Positions 27,968-36,413 of a stretch of 64,000 nucleotides of DNA are shown here, piece by piece (within the stretch, counting starts at the first letter, position 1; every line of letters begins with the position of its first letter). A program made the translations under genes and the position numbers. Origin of the DNA: Pasteurellaceae bacterium. Lineage in GTDB: Bacteria; Pseudomonadota; Gammaproteobacteria; Enterobacterales; Pasteurellaceae. The notes under the pieces were generated by a model. It saw only the letters and a list, made by a program, of their open reading frames with translations. It searched no databases and was not told the origin of the DNA. The stretch is from NCBI GenBank assembly GCA_030527795.1, contig JAUNAB010000008.1, forward strand, positions 40,433 through 104,432, written 5' to 3'.

Positions 27968-29584
27968 ATGACGGATTTAAATAAACTCACTCAAGAACTT
28001 GGTGAAATCGGTATTTATGATGTAAAAGAAGTTGTGTATAACCCAAGTTACGAACAATTATTCCAAGAAGAAACCAATCCTAATCTGGAAGGTTTTGAGA
28101 AAGGACTAGTTACCAACTTGGGTGCCGTAGCTGTTGATACGGGTATTTTCACAGGGCGTTCGCCAAAAGATAAATATATTGTGCTTGATGAAAAAACAAA
28201 AAATACTTTTTGGTGGACCAGCGAAGCAGTAAAAAATGATAACAAACCAATGAACCAAGCCACTTGGCAAAGTTTAAAAGAATTAGTCACCAAAGAATTA
28301 TCAAGTAAACGTTTATTTGTCGTTGATGCGTTTTGTGGTGCGAGCGAAAAACATCGCGTAGCGGTGCGGATTATCACCGAAGTAGCGTGGCAAGCCCATT
28401 TCGTTACCAATATGTTCATTCGCCCAACCCAACAAGAACTAGCAAATTTTAAACCTGATTTTGTCGTTATGAACGGTTCTAAATGCACGAACCCAAATTG
28501 GAAAGAACAAGGGTTAAATAGTGAGAATTTTATTGCATTTAACCTAACCGAAGGTATCCAATTGATCGGTGGCACTTGGTACGGTGGCGAAATGAAAAAA
28601 GGGATGTTCTCTCTAATGAATTATTGGTTACCGTTAAAAGATGTGGCAGCAATGCATTGCTCCGCGAATGTGGGCGATAAAGGCGATGTAGCAATCTTCT
28701 TTGGGCTTTCTGGTACGGGTAAAACCACCTTATCAACGGATCCAAAACGCCAATTAATTGGTGATGATGAACACGGTTGGGACGAAGATGGCGTTTTCAA
28801 CTTTGAAGGGGGCTGCTACGCGAAAACTATTCGTCTTTCCGCGGAAAACGAACCTGATATTTACGGTGCAATTAAACGTGATGCCTTACTAGAAAACGTG
28901 GTTGTATTAGACAATGGCGATGTTGATTTCAATGACAGTTCAAAAACCGAAAACACTCGTGTTTCTTATCCAATCTATCATATCAAAAACATTGTTAAAC
29001 CTATTTCAAAAGCAGGTCACGCAACCAAAGTGATTTTCTTGACCGCAGATGCATTTGGCGTATTACCACCAGTATCAAAATTAACCCCAGAGCAAACGGA
29101 ATATTATTTCTTATCAGGTTTTACCGCCAAACTCGCTGGCACTGAACGCGGGGTCACAGAACCTACCCCAACCTTCTCCGCTTGTTTTGGTGCGGCTTTC
29201 TTGTCCTTACACCCAACACAATATGCTGAGGTTTTATTAAAACGAATGAAAGCGTCAGGTGCACAGGCGTATTTAGTTAATACAGGTTGGAACGGCAGTG
29301 GCAAACGGATTTCAATTAAAGATACTCGCGGCATTATTGATGCAATTTTAAATGGTTCTATTGAACAAGCGGAAATGCACAATTTACCGATCTTTAATTT
29401 AGCTGTGCCACGTGCATTACCGAATGTAGATAGTCGCATTTTAGATCCGCGAGATACCTATGCCGAACCAATACAATGGCAAGCTAAAGCGGAAGACTTA
29501 GCTCAACGTTTTAATAAAAACTTTGAAAAATATACTGATAATGCTCACGCTGCTGAATTAGTGAAAGCAGGTCCAAAAGCCTAA
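27968..29584 (+). CDS. pckA: Phosphoenolpyruvate carboxykinase (ATP)
   Basis: Converts oxaloacetate and ATP to PEP; in capnophilic Pasteurellaceae it may also run in the carboxylating direction toward succinate. The 538 residues show [15 protein letters not shown] near the N-terminus, the P-loop [11 protein letters not shown] followed by DDEHGW, and the C-terminal [13 protein letters not shown]. The frame is open to 27956, but ATG 27968 has GAGG seven bases upstream. It is preceded by the CRP-type site and followed by its own terminator, so it is monocistronic. It links to the citrate pathway, which delivers oxaloacetate. Confidence 0.98.
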   Translation: MTDLNKLTQELGEIGIYDVKEVVYNPSYEQLFQEETNPNLEGFEKGLVTNLGAVAVDTGIFTGRSPKDKYIVLDEKTKNTFWWTSEAVKNDNKPMNQATWQSLKELVTKELSSKRLFVVDAFCGASEKHRVAVRIITEVAWQAHFVTNMFIRPTQQELANFKPDFVVMNGSKCTNPNWKEQGLNSENFIAFNLTEGIQLIGGTWYGGEMKKGMFSLMNYWLPLKDVAAMHCSANVGDKGDVAIFFGLSGTGKTTLSTDPKRQLIGDDEHGWDEDGVFNFEGGCYAKTIRLSAENEPDIYGAIKRDALLENVVVLDNGDVDFNDSSKTENTRVSYPIYHIKNIVKPISKAGHATKVIFLTADAFGVLPPVSKLTPEQTEYYFLSGFTAKLAGTERGVTEPTPTFSACFGAAFLSLHPTQYAEVLLKRMKASGAQAYLVNTGWNGSGKRISIKDTRGIIDAILNGSIEQAEMHNLPIFNLAVPRALPNVDSRILDPRDTYAEPIQWQAKAEDLAQRFNKNFEKYTDNAHAAELVKAGPKA

Positions 29585-29608
29585 TTATCTCTTGAATATA
29601 ATCAACAC

Positions 29609-29636
29609 AGTGCGTATCCTTGGGTACGCACTTTTT
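29609..29636 (+). terminator. Rho-independent terminator after pckA
   Basis: AGTGCGTA / TACGCACT stem with a short CCTTGGG loop, followed by TTTTTATT. It lies 25 bases downstream of the pckA stop. Confidence 0.85.
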
Positions 29637-29654
29637 ATTAACCAAAATCAACCA

Positions 29655-30278
29655 ATGACAAAGGCTCTACTCTTCTTAAACGGCGAACCACCACAACAGT
29701 TACCCGACTTAACAGATTACGATCTGATTGCTTGCACCGATGGCGCATTGCATTATTTACTTGCTCTCAATTTGCCCCTTGAAAAATTAGATTTCATTTC
29801 GGGCGATTTTGATTCTTACTCAAGCAAGACATTAGCACAACACCTTTCTGAACATAAATTGATTGCAACGCCCGACCAAAATCATACGGATTTCTATAAA
29901 GCATTGAATTTATTAAAACAAAAAGGAATTACTCAACTTGATGTTTTCGGTGCAAGTGGACGATCACAAGATCATTTTATGGGGAATTTACATTGTTGCT
30001 ACTCCTTTCGTCAACAAATGCAAATCTGTTGTTTTGATGCCTATTCACGCTATTTTTTCATTCCGTCCCAATTTTCCATTGAACATATTCAAGGCAAAAC
30101 CCTTTCTTTATTGCCTTATGCTAATACGACCAACGTCGTCAGTCAGGGATTAAAATGGGAACTCACTAATCAGGATTTATCACTGACAACGCAAATGAGC
30201 CTACGCAATGTAGCCATCGCAGACCGCGTTACAATCCGCTATCAACAAGGGGCGTTAATAATGTTTATTGCTCATTGA
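29655..30278 (+). CDS. Thiamine pyrophosphokinase
   Basis: Cytoplasmic kinase making thiamine diphosphate from thiamine and ATP, 207 residues. Signature elements are CTDGALHYLL, the acidic metal motif SGDFDSYSS and DQNHTDFYKAL, followed by FGASGRSQDH. The frame is open to 29592, but that would run through the pckA terminator hairpin, so ATG 29655 is preferred even though its ribosome site is weak. No TPP riboswitch is visible upstream. The symbol thiN or tnr is used for such genes in different species, so I leave it empty. Confidence 0.9.
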   Translation: MTKALLFLNGEPPQQLPDLTDYDLIACTDGALHYLLALNLPLEKLDFISGDFDSYSSKTLAQHLSEHKLIATPDQNHTDFYKALNLLKQKGITQLDVFGASGRSQDHFMGNLHCCYSFRQQMQICCFDAYSRYFFIPSQFSIEHIQGKTLSLLPYANTTNVVSQGLKWELTNQDLSLTTQMSLRNVAIADRVTIRYQQGALIMFIAH

Positions 30279-30324
30279 TAAAGCCTATTTTTTATTTTAT
30301 GCTAACGCCATTATAGATAACCCC

Positions 30325-30368
30325 AAAAACCGCGGCAAAAAACAACGCCAAATTTGACCGCGGTTTTT
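30325..30368. terminator. Terminator from an inverted CCGCGG pair
   Basis: AAAAACCGCGG and TGACCGCGGTTTTTT face each other around a loop containing AACAACGCC. It ends the thiamine pyrophosphokinase transcript; its right arm lies 15 bases before trmL. Confidence 0.7.
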
Positions 30369-30382
30369 TACGAGAAAAAATT

Positions 30383-30859
30383 ATGTTAGATATTGTGTTA
30401 TACGAACCTGAAATTCCGCAAAATACAGGCAATATTATTCGCTTATGTGCCAATACAGGATTTCGTTTACATTTAATTGAGCCATTAGGATTTACTTGGG
30501 ATGATAAAAAATTACGCCGCTCAGGCTTGGACTATCACGAATTTGCCGAAATAAAAAAACACAAAACCTACCAGCAATTTCTTGAATTGGAACAACCCAA
30601 ACGCCTTTTTGCGTTAACAACAAAGGGCGGCCCTGCTCACTCAGATGTGCAATTTGCCGTTGGTGATTATTTAATGTTTGGCCCCGAAACCCGCGGTATT
30701 CCAATGTCTATTTTAGATAATATGCCGATGTCTCACAAAATTCGGCTCCCGATGACCGAAAACAGTCGCAGTATAAACCTTTCTAATGCTGTTGCCGTTA
30801 CCGTTTATGAAGCGTGGCGACAATTAGGTTATCAAGGCGCAATTAACCTAAACCGATGA
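30383..30859 (+). CDS. trmL: tRNA (cytidine/uridine-34 2'-O)-methyltransferase
   Basis: SPOUT-class methyltransferase modifying the wobble base of tRNA-Leu. The 158 residues contain [20 protein letters not shown] at the N-terminus, [10 protein letters not shown] in the knot, and [19 protein letters not shown] at the C-terminal AdoMet site. All are diagnostic of TrmL (YibK). Its stop overlaps the argO start by four bases (ATGA), so the two are translationally coupled. Confidence 0.97.
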   Translation: MLDIVLYEPEIPQNTGNIIRLCANTGFRLHLIEPLGFTWDDKKLRRSGLDYHEFAEIKKHKTYQQFLELEQPKRLFALTTKGGPAHSDVQFAVGDYLMFGPETRGIPMSILDNMPMSHKIRLPMTENSRSINLSNAVAVTVYEAWRQLGYQGAINLNR

Positions 30860-31479
30860 TTAACGCATTTATTCAAGGCTTTTTAGTCTGTGGTGGATTA
30901 ATTGTTGCTATCGGGGCACAAAATGCTTACGTTCTCAAACAAGGGTTATTAAAACAAAACATTCTTGCAATTATTTTAACCTGTTTTGCTTGCGATTTTG
31001 TTCTGATTTCTCTTGCGGTAATCGGGTTAGGTTCGTTTATTAGCCAATCTCCGAGCTTTACATTGGCTCTTACGCTATTCGGTGCATTATTTCTGTTTAT
31101 CTATGGCATCAAAGCTTTTCTATCGGCTTATCGTGGCAATAACAGCTTACAGCTCTCACAAACGTCACAATGCACCACAACCATTAAATCGGTATTAAAT
31201 ACGCTCGCCATTACACTACTTAATCCGCACGTTTATTTAGACTGCTTTGCAATTATAGGCAGTATCGCTAGCACGTTAGACCCACTGCAAAAATGGGGAT
31301 TTTTATGGGGTGCCCTAACCACGTCATTACTTTGGTTTGTTAGCCTTGGTTATGGTTCAAGATTGCTCATTCCACTGTTTCAACGCCCAATCACTTGGCG
31401 TGTTCTAGATTGTCTGATCGGCATTATTATGTGGCTTATCGCATTTAGCTTACTCCGTTTTGCGTTGCGCTTTTTATAG
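30856..31479 (+). CDS. argO: LysE/ArgO-type amino acid exporter
   Basis: Inner-membrane exporter of 207 residues with about six transmembrane segments, of the LysE family. [16 protein letters not shown] near the N-terminus and [10 protein letters not shown] in the middle are typical of ArgO and LysE. Substrate is likely arginine or lysine, inferred from family only. Translationally coupled to trmL. The last third of the gene, with its terminator, is duplicated just downstream. Confidence 0.88.
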   Translation: MINAFIQGFLVCGGLIVAIGAQNAYVLKQGLLKQNILAIILTCFACDFVLISLAVIGLGSFISQSPSFTLALTLFGALFLFIYGIKAFLSAYRGNNSLQLSQTSQCTTTIKSVLNTLAITLLNPHVYLDCFAIIGSIASTLDPLQKWGFLWGALTTSLLWFVSLGYGSRLLIPLFQRPITWRVLDCLIGIIMWLIAFSLLRFALRFL

Positions 31480-31480
31480 C

Positions 31481-31525
31481 AAAAACCGCGGTCAAAAATT
31501 CAATCGTTTTTTTGACCACGGTTTT
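31481..31525 (+). terminator. argO terminator from an inverted CCGCGGT pair
   Basis: AAAAACCGCGGTCAAAAATT with the inverted arm TTTTTTTGACCACGGTTTTG. The right arm has one change (CCACGG) compared with the usual CCGCGG, so it is a slightly decayed pair. Confidence 0.75.
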
Positions 31526-31546
31526 GTAATATAAATGAAATTCGTC

Positions 31547-31734
31547 GCAAAATGGGATTTTTATGAGTTCTTTAACCACGACGCTACTTTGGTTCGTTAG
31601 CCTTGGTTATGGTTCAAGATTGCTCATTCCACTGTTTCAACACTCAATCACTTGGCGTGTTTTAGATAGTCTAATCGGCATTATTATGTAGCTTATCGCA
31701 CTTAATTTACTCCGTTTTGCGTTGTTCTTTTTAT
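31547..31734 (+). pseudogene. Tandem partial copy of the argO 3' end
   Basis: This stretch repeats roughly 31287-31480 with many base changes. The peptide [14 protein letters not shown] recurs, then a premature TAG appears where the parent has the tryptophan codon of IIMW. Together with the second terminator behind it, about 240 bases are duplicated head to tail. There is no start in the right context for a functional exporter, so it is a remnant. Confidence 0.85.
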
Positions 31735-31783
31735 AAAAAAAACTGCGGTCAAAAATTTAATCATTTTTTTAACCGCGGTTTTG
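31735..31783 (+). terminator. Duplicated, decayed terminator
   Basis: AAAACTGCGGTCAAAAATTT and the inverted AAATTT-less arm TTTTTTAACCGCGGTTTTG. It is the second copy of the argO terminator, carried along with the gene fragment. The left arm has mutated to CTGCGG and the right arm to AACCGCGG. Confidence 0.65.
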
Positions 31784-31818
31784 TGAACAAAAATACTCGC
31801 TTAATCAGCTTATTCAGC

Positions 31819-32238
31819 TTATTCAGATAAAGTAAAGGTTTGAGTTGGGTATTTCACGCCATTTGCTGTAACAGTTAAAGTATATGTACCCACAGGATCT
31901 TCATTTTCAAACATCCAACAGTTATCAATCATCCCGTTAGACAATGTACCGACCAAATTAAACTCATGATTCACTTTATTATAGCTATTCATACCATTAA
32001 ATCGGTATGTCGCTGGTGCAGGGCTAGTTATCTCTAGTTTAATTTTATTTTCTTTGTTTTTAGGCAACCCTGTTAATTCCCAACAATAATAATGCCCATC
32101 TTGTTTTTTATAATGAGTACCGTCTTTTAACCACACACCCAACATCTTATAATCACTTTTAGCACCAAAGGTGAAAACAGGATTTGCAAAGGCAAGACAA
32201 GGGAATAATACAATAAGGAAAGCAAAATACTTTTTCAT
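31819..32238 (-). CDS. Small exported protein of unknown function
   Basis: 139 residues starting with a clear signal peptide (MKKYFAFLIVLFPCLAFA, cleavage before NPVF), so probably periplasmic. The mature part of about 120 residues has two cysteines (in YYCWELTGL and IDNCWMF) that could form one disulfide. It looks beta-rich and ends with TYTLTVTANG and QTFTLSE, like an immunoglobulin-like fold. I do not recognise the family. It is the last chromosomal protein gene before the tRNA genes and the ICE. Confidence 0.75.
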   Translation of the reverse strand: MKKYFAFLIVLFPCLAFANPVFTFGAKSDYKMLGVWLKDGTHYKKQDGHYYCWELTGLPKNKENKIKLEITSPAPATYRFNGMNSYNKVNHEFNLVGTLSNGMIDNCWMFENEDPVGTYTLTVTANGVKYPTQTFTLSE

Positions 32239-32305
32239 TTAAAATAGCTCCGATATACAATAAAACAAAAGGCTGTTAGCGATTAACTAACAATCTTTCT
32301 GAATA

Positions 32306-32381
32306 TGGCTCCTCCTGCTGGACTTGAACCAGCGACATATGGATTAACAGTCCACCGTTCTACCGACTGAACTAAGGAGGA
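32306..32381 (-). tRNA. tRNA-Asn (GTT)
   Basis: 76 bases with CCA encoded. On the minus strand it begins TCCTCCTTAGTTCAGTCGG, has the anticodon loop CTGTTAA (anticodon GTT), a T-arm GGTTCAAGTCC, and an acceptor AGGAGGA pairing with the 5' end. Complete and canonical. It lies just downstream of the severed tRNA-Phe, so the two were an ancestral Phe-Asn pair. Confidence 0.97.
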
Positions 32382-32384
32382 AAG

Positions 32385-32434
32385 TGGTGCCTCGAGGCGG
32401 AATCGAACCACCGACACGGGGATTTTCAATCCCT
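32385..32434 (-). other. 3' half of tRNA-Phe (GAA): ICE attachment site
   Basis: On the minus strand the sequence runs from GGGATTGAAAATCCCC (anticodon arm with GAA) through GGTGGTTCGATTCCGCC (T-arm) to TCGAGGCACCA (acceptor and CCA). The D-arm and 5' acceptor strand are missing: homology to tRNA-Phe stops in the anticodon stem and is replaced by ICE sequence. This is the chromosomal 3' remnant expected when an element integrates into a tRNA gene. The reconstituted full gene should lie at the far end of the ICE, outside the window. An exact inverted repeat GTAAAG-T-CTTTAC (32438-32450) abuts it. Confidence 0.88.
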
Positions 32435-32596
32435 TGCGTAAAGTCTTTACACATAAAAAGTTATTAATGATCGTGCCACAAAACTATTTGCCCGTACCCA
32501 GCCGATACATAGCAATTGATTTGTTCACTCACAGATCAAATCAGATCGGATCTTACACAATTTCTAAAGTTTGTAAAGGCTGGATAATTGATTATT

Positions 32597-33493
32597 TTAT
32601 AATAATGCTGAGTTCACTTTCTCTCGAAGCATCTCAACATCGGTTTCAATATACGTTAATGTCACTCTCACATCTTTATGTCCCAAAAGTTGCTTAGCCA
32701 CATAGAGATTTTCCGGATTTTTCATTAAGTTTGTAGCAACTGTATGTCTAAATCGATGTGGGGAGACTTGAAACCCAACCTGACGTGAAATAGCCCGAAA
32801 CAAGTGGCTCACTTGATACTCAGTCATTATTTGACCTTCATATCGTGTTTGACGAAAGAGATTAATATTAAACAACTGAGAATTAAGGCATTGGTTACGC
32901 TTTCTTAATTCTGCTATTAGTTTTTCTAAAGAAGGGAATAATCTATCTGAAATAGGAATACAATGATATTCGTGATTTTTATTAATTTCCGGTGAGATAT
33001 GAATAACCTTTCGGCATAAATCAACATCCTCTATTTTCAATCTCAGTAGTTGAGCTCTGCGTATAGCAGTAAAACGAAATGTATTCACAAGTGCCTGTAT
33101 AAACCATTGTGGTGTCAATACTGCTGGTAAACTTGCTTCATACTGAAGAAAAAAATCCAATTTAGCTAATTGAGATTCCGTCAAAATCTTACGTTTTGCT
33201 TTACCCGTTCTCAAAAACAACTTATTGCACGGATTTTCTTTATAATCCAATAAATGTTGCTCAATACCAAATTTATAAATAGATTTAAGATGCCGTATAT
33301 AACTATTCCAAGTAACAGGTTTTACTTTCGTATTAATCACATTATTACGCCATTTCAATAGCATCTCGGTAGTTATTTGAGAGGGGTATCTTACACCACA
33401 ATGTTTGCGTACTTGCCGAATAGCTTTATCATAGCTCCTCTGAGTGTCTGAGCGCAGATATCTATGAAAAAAATTTTTGTAATAAAAGCTCAA
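32597..33493 (-). CDS. int: Tyrosine recombinase (ICE integrase)
   Basis: 298-residue site-specific recombinase that should insert and excise the ICE at tRNA-Phe. An N-terminal SAM-like DNA-binding domain (about 1-95) precedes the catalytic domain. The active-site residues are visible: Arg in FTAIRRAQLL (145/146), HRFRH at 246-250, LGHKDV with His272, and nucleophile Tyr281 in LTYIE. It reads toward the attachment site, its stop about 160 bases from the tRNA fragment. That spacer is AT-rich with short inverted repeats that could be arm-type sites. No excisionase gene is obvious nearby. Confidence 0.93.
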   Translation of the reverse strand: MSFYYKNFFHRYLRSDTQRSYDKAIRQVRKHCGVRYPSQITTEMLLKWRNNVINTKVKPVTWNSYIRHLKSIYKFGIEQHLLDYKENPCNKLFLRTGKAKRKILTESQLAKLDFFLQYEASLPAVLTPQWFIQALVNTFRFTAIRRAQLLRLKIEDVDLCRKVIHISPEINKNHEYHCIPISDRLFPSLEKLIAELRKRNQCLNSQLFNINLFRQTRYEGQIMTEYQVSHLFRAISRQVGFQVSPHRFRHTVATNLMKNPENLYVAKQLLGHKDVRVTLTYIETDVEMLREKVNSALL

Positions 33494-33518
33494 ATGTAAT
33501 ATTGGTGTTTTGCATAAT

Positions 33519-35429
33519 TTACTCCTCTAGTAATAGATGCCTGTTGTTTATTAAAATTTTTTCACCAAAAAACAGTTGTGTATTCGGAATGAGATAGCCA
33601 ACTAAAAATGAGTCTTTTCTTGGACCAATGACACGGCAACGCCAGAAGTTTGTACTATCATCACCTGTTATACGCTTCTTATGTAAGCCAAGTGCTTGAA
33701 ATTCATATTGTAAATTATTAATAGTTTCGTCATTATAAGTCAACCCCTTCTCTTGTAAATATAGTTCAAATGAGCTTGGACTAACGATAAAGAGACTATT
33801 ATCAACAATATGGACTTTAGCGGTACGATCATTAAATGTTAATCTCTCATTAAGTAATTTATCCTTCAACCAATCTACAAATTGTTGTCCTTCTGTGCCT
33901 ACCACCACAGTTTCAACAGATAAAGAAACTGGATTAGTCTCTTGAGTCTCTATTGTTCCCTGTATTTTTGATTGCATTGCTTCAGCTTTTTTTACAGGTT
34001 TTATTACTGCTTCAGTTTTAGATGGTTCGCTCGTTTTTTCAACTGGCACAGTTTCATCTGGACCAAACATATTGAGTAGAAAATCAACGCTTTCGTTATC
34101 CCTATTTTCTATTACTGTCCCAGTTTCTTGAAGTGCTGTTTCTTTAGAAACTGCGTCAGGTTCAGAATTTTCCGTTTCGATACTTGCAGTAAGGTTTACC
34201 TCTGAAAGGTTAATATCCGTATTCAGTACAACTTTTTCACTGTCATTATTTCCTTCTTTATCAGTAATCCTGATTGTACCAGCAAATAGTGCAGGGCGAT
34301 CGTCAAGATTATCCCACACAATCTCTGGCTTCACACGTAATAAGCTAAACTTATCTTTCGGTTTCCATCCAGCATCCGATTTGAGTTGACAATACCAAAT
34401 AGCTGTATCTTCGGCCGTTCGTTCAATCACATTGTGTGCTTGCATCTCATCAAATAATTTCCGGTTATCTCCGGGAACACTAATTCCTTGTTCCATTAAA
34501 TAGGCGCGAATTTGATCAGCGGTTGTTTTGCTCATCAACCATAATCCATCCTCCGTTAACCAACCATCACCCGGTCCTTTTTCACTAATTTTCAATTTTT
34601 GTGAAACGAGATGGCGAAGAGCTAATACTAGCTGTTTGGCAAACGATACTACTGGTTTTTGAACTAATTTCGTAATATCGCCGCCGAGCGCTAGTGCCAC
34701 ACTACGTTGATCAGCTTTTTGAATAATTTCAGACAAGACTCCTGCTTTGTCATAATGACCAGACATCGCATACATTAATGCAGAAAAGGCTTCTGGATAA
34801 ACAGCCAACCAATCAAAGGCCTCTGTCGGAATTAAATGATGAGCGATAAAGCTCCCAAGTACCGGGTGAAGTGCATAATCACGTTGCTTGATATATTTGA
34901 ATTTATAAGGCTCCGTTGGCACACCATTCCAAGCAAACCAACGTTTTCCACCTTTCAAGTGCATTTCAATATCAACAATGGATTTTCCAACATCGTGAAC
35001 CAATGCAAGATAAATGGTCGCAGCGGTCCAAGCATCTTTCTGTTCAGCTTGTTCTTCAGGTGCTGCATTCGGTGGTAATACATAATTCTGACGAAGTTTA
35101 GCTGCAAATGAGATGACCTCTAACCCGTGATCAAGCATTCCCCCCAAATGAGCGTGATGATGTGATTCCGAAGCTGGCAAGAGTTGAACCATTTCCGCAT
35201 AGCGTTCAATTGGTCTCTGGTACAGGTTATCAAACATCTCTCTGCTCATTGACACTTGTTGCCACAGTAATGCTAAATAGTGTTGGCGCAGTTCAGTATT
35301 AAGTAATTCTGATGCTGAATACGGAATAATCCAACCGTCTAGATCATGCCTCGATAATGGATTATCGGTCTTGGCTTGATAAGATACGGTTGGTTTTGAC
35401 TTGAAAATTTGTACCAGTGATTTAAACAT
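33519..35429 (-). CDS. MobH-family relaxase (TraI-like)
   Basis: Relaxase that should nick the ICE at oriT and lead the strand into the recipient. It has 636 residues. The N-terminal TraI_2 domain shows the MobH histidine cluster HHHAHLGGMLDHGLEV at about 90-105 and the HD motif LVHDVGKS at 143-150. Residues about 400-510 are a low-complexity linker rich in Glu, Thr and Val. A C-terminal DUF1528-like domain (about 515-636) begins GQQFVDWLKDKLL. MobH relaxases accompany GI- and SXT-type ICEs. It stops 25 bases before int starts. A hairpin cluster lies upstream. Confidence 0.9.
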   Translation of the reverse strand: MFKSLVQIFKSKPTVSYQAKTDNPLSRHDLDGWIIPYSASELLNTELRQHYLALLWQQVSMSREMFDNLYQRPIERYAEMVQLLPASESHHHAHLGGMLDHGLEVISFAAKLRQNYVLPPNAAPEEQAEQKDAWTAATIYLALVHDVGKSIVDIEMHLKGGKRWFAWNGVPTEPYKFKYIKQRDYALHPVLGSFIAHHLIPTEAFDWLAVYPEAFSALMYAMSGHYDKAGVLSEIIQKADQRSVALALGGDITKLVQKPVVSFAKQLVLALRHLVSQKLKISEKGPGDGWLTEDGLWLMSKTTADQIRAYLMEQGISVPGDNRKLFDEMQAHNVIERTAEDTAIWYCQLKSDAGWKPKDKFSLLRVKPEIVWDNLDDRPALFAGTIRITDKEGNNDSEKVVLNTDINLSEVNLTASIETENSEPDAVSKETALQETGTVIENRDNESVDFLLNMFGPDETVPVEKTSEPSKTEAVIKPVKKAEAMQSKIQGTIETQETNPVSLSVETVVVGTEGQQFVDWLKDKLLNERLTFNDRTAKVHIVDNSLFIVSPSSFELYLQEKGLTYNDETINNLQYEFQALGLHKKRITGDDSTNFWRCRVIGPRKDSFLVGYLIPNTQLFFGEKILINNRHLLLEE

Positions 35430-35458
35430 TAAAGACCCTGTAAAATATAAATAAGCAA

Positions 35459-35573
35459 GCCAAAGGCCTTTTAGCCCTTTGGCCTTTTCAGGTAAGACCT
35501 TTCCCCTTGGAAAGGTTACCCTTGAATTATTCCCCTTATTGGCCCGTCAGGGCCCCCTTAATAGCCTTTTGGC
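35459..35573. repeat. Cluster of four hairpins upstream of the relaxase (possible oriT)
   Basis: Four inverted repeats occur within about 115 bases: GCCAAAGG/CCTTTGGC (35459-35483), ACCTTTCC-CCTT-GGAAAGGT (35497-35516), GGCCC-GTCA-GGGCC (35541-35554) and AGCC-TTTT-GGCT followed by a T-run (35562-35579). Such dense dyads next to a relaxase gene are typical of origins of transfer. Part of it may instead be a leader or terminator between the two minus-strand genes. Confidence 0.45.
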
Positions 35574-35586
35574 TTTTTTAGTGTTC

Positions 35587-35907
35587 CTATTTCCCATCCA
35601 TTTCATCTAAAGTATCATAATCGCTATTATCAACTTCATCTACCTTATCATCTGTCTCATTACTATGATAATCATTTAACTCTGATTCCAAGGCTTGTTT
35701 CTCATCTTCACTTAAAAATTTCCAATAATTACAAATCAACTCATTCTCACCATATCTCTCCCACACGCCAGGATAATAATATTCTGCCTCAACATGACAA
35801 ATCCCACCCTCATGTGGATTCCGTATATTTGCTGCAACTTCAATACCTTGAATTACTGTAACGCATGAAATGAAAAATTGGCGATATTTCATAGTTTCTA
35901 TCATCAT
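35587..35907 (-). CDS. Small acidic protein of unknown function
   Basis: 106 residues, no signal peptide after the initial MMIETMKYRQFF, and a strongly acidic C-terminus rich in Asp and Glu (ETDDKVDEVDNSDYDTLDEMD). I recognise no domain. It precedes mobH on the same strand, separated by the hairpin cluster. A DNA-mimic or regulatory role is conceivable for so acidic a tail but is speculation. Confidence 0.55.
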   Translation of the reverse strand: MMIETMKYRQFFISCVTVIQGIEVAANIRNPHEGGICHVEAEYYYPGVWERYGENELICNYWKFLSEDEKQALESELNDYHSNETDDKVDEVDNSDYDTLDEMDGK

Positions 35908-36046
35908 TCCTGAGTTTTGCTAATTCTAAATATACCGTTTATAACCGAATAACGTTATCTAGAAACTCTCTTAAAGATAAAAACAAATTTTTAATGATAA
36001 TGCTGAGTTAAATATCTACTATTTGGTCTAGAAACTTTGAGTAACA

Positions 36047-36100
36047 TTTTTAGACAGTCTAAAAAACACTAAAGTGTAAGTTTTTAGACAAGTCTTAGAG
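36047..36100. repeat. Nested palindromes next to the serine recombinase module
   Basis: Three dyads lie in a row: TTTTTAGAC-A-GTCTAAAAA (36047-36065, perfect), ACACT-AA-AGTGT (36066-36077, perfect) and TTTTTAGAC-AA-GTCTTAGAG (36081-36100, imperfect). The two TTTTTAGACA units are direct repeats 34 bases apart. The size and pairing resemble subsites of a serine-recombinase res/crossover site, or operators. They stand just upstream of the plus-strand recombinase module. Confidence 0.55.
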
Positions 36101-36144
36101 GCTAGTCCAAAAAGTTTTAAGTTTTGGTAAGGAGGAACATGGCT

Positions 36145-36405
36145 ATGCAAAGATTTTTTGACGATGTTCAGTTCAAAATGTTTTTATTCTTCAATATATT
36201 TTCAGCCATTGGGTTCACTCTTGTAGTTATACCCTATATTTGGTCGGAAAATTCTAAATCTCTTATGGATCTTTTTTTAGATTTTCTTCTTTTTTATAAC
36301 CCTGCAATTTGCATCTCAGCAATAATTTCTTATTTTTCAGGTAAAACTAAATTGGGATATTATTTTTTTTGTGAATTGGCAGTTTTGTTTATAACACTCC
36401 ATTAG
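36145..36405 (+). CDS. Small membrane protein of unknown function
   Basis: About 86 residues with three hydrophobic segments (around FLFFNIFSAIGFTLVVI, FLLFYNPAICISAI and YFFCELAVLFI). AGGAGG at 36130-36135 supports ATG 36145 at nine bases; ATG 36139 is also in frame but only three bases away. It is the first gene of a plus-strand run with the serine recombinase eight bases downstream, so probably co-transcribed. No family recognised. Confidence 0.6.
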   Translation: MQRFFDDVQFKMFLFFNIFSAIGFTLVVIPYIWSENSKSLMDLFLDFLLFYNPAICISAIISYFSGKTKLGYYFFCELAVLFITLH

Positions 36406-36413
36406 GATAAAAC

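Noticed and set aside
27956..29584. Frames opposite pckA (28048-28575 and 29104-29439 minus strand)
   Set aside because: They are antisense shadows of a highly conserved gene; composition (Cys/Phe/Ser-rich) is typical of such artefacts.
29585..29654. TPP riboswitch before thiamine pyrophosphokinase
   Set aside because: The short gap holds only the pckA terminator; no THI-box conserved core (CUGAGA) is visible.
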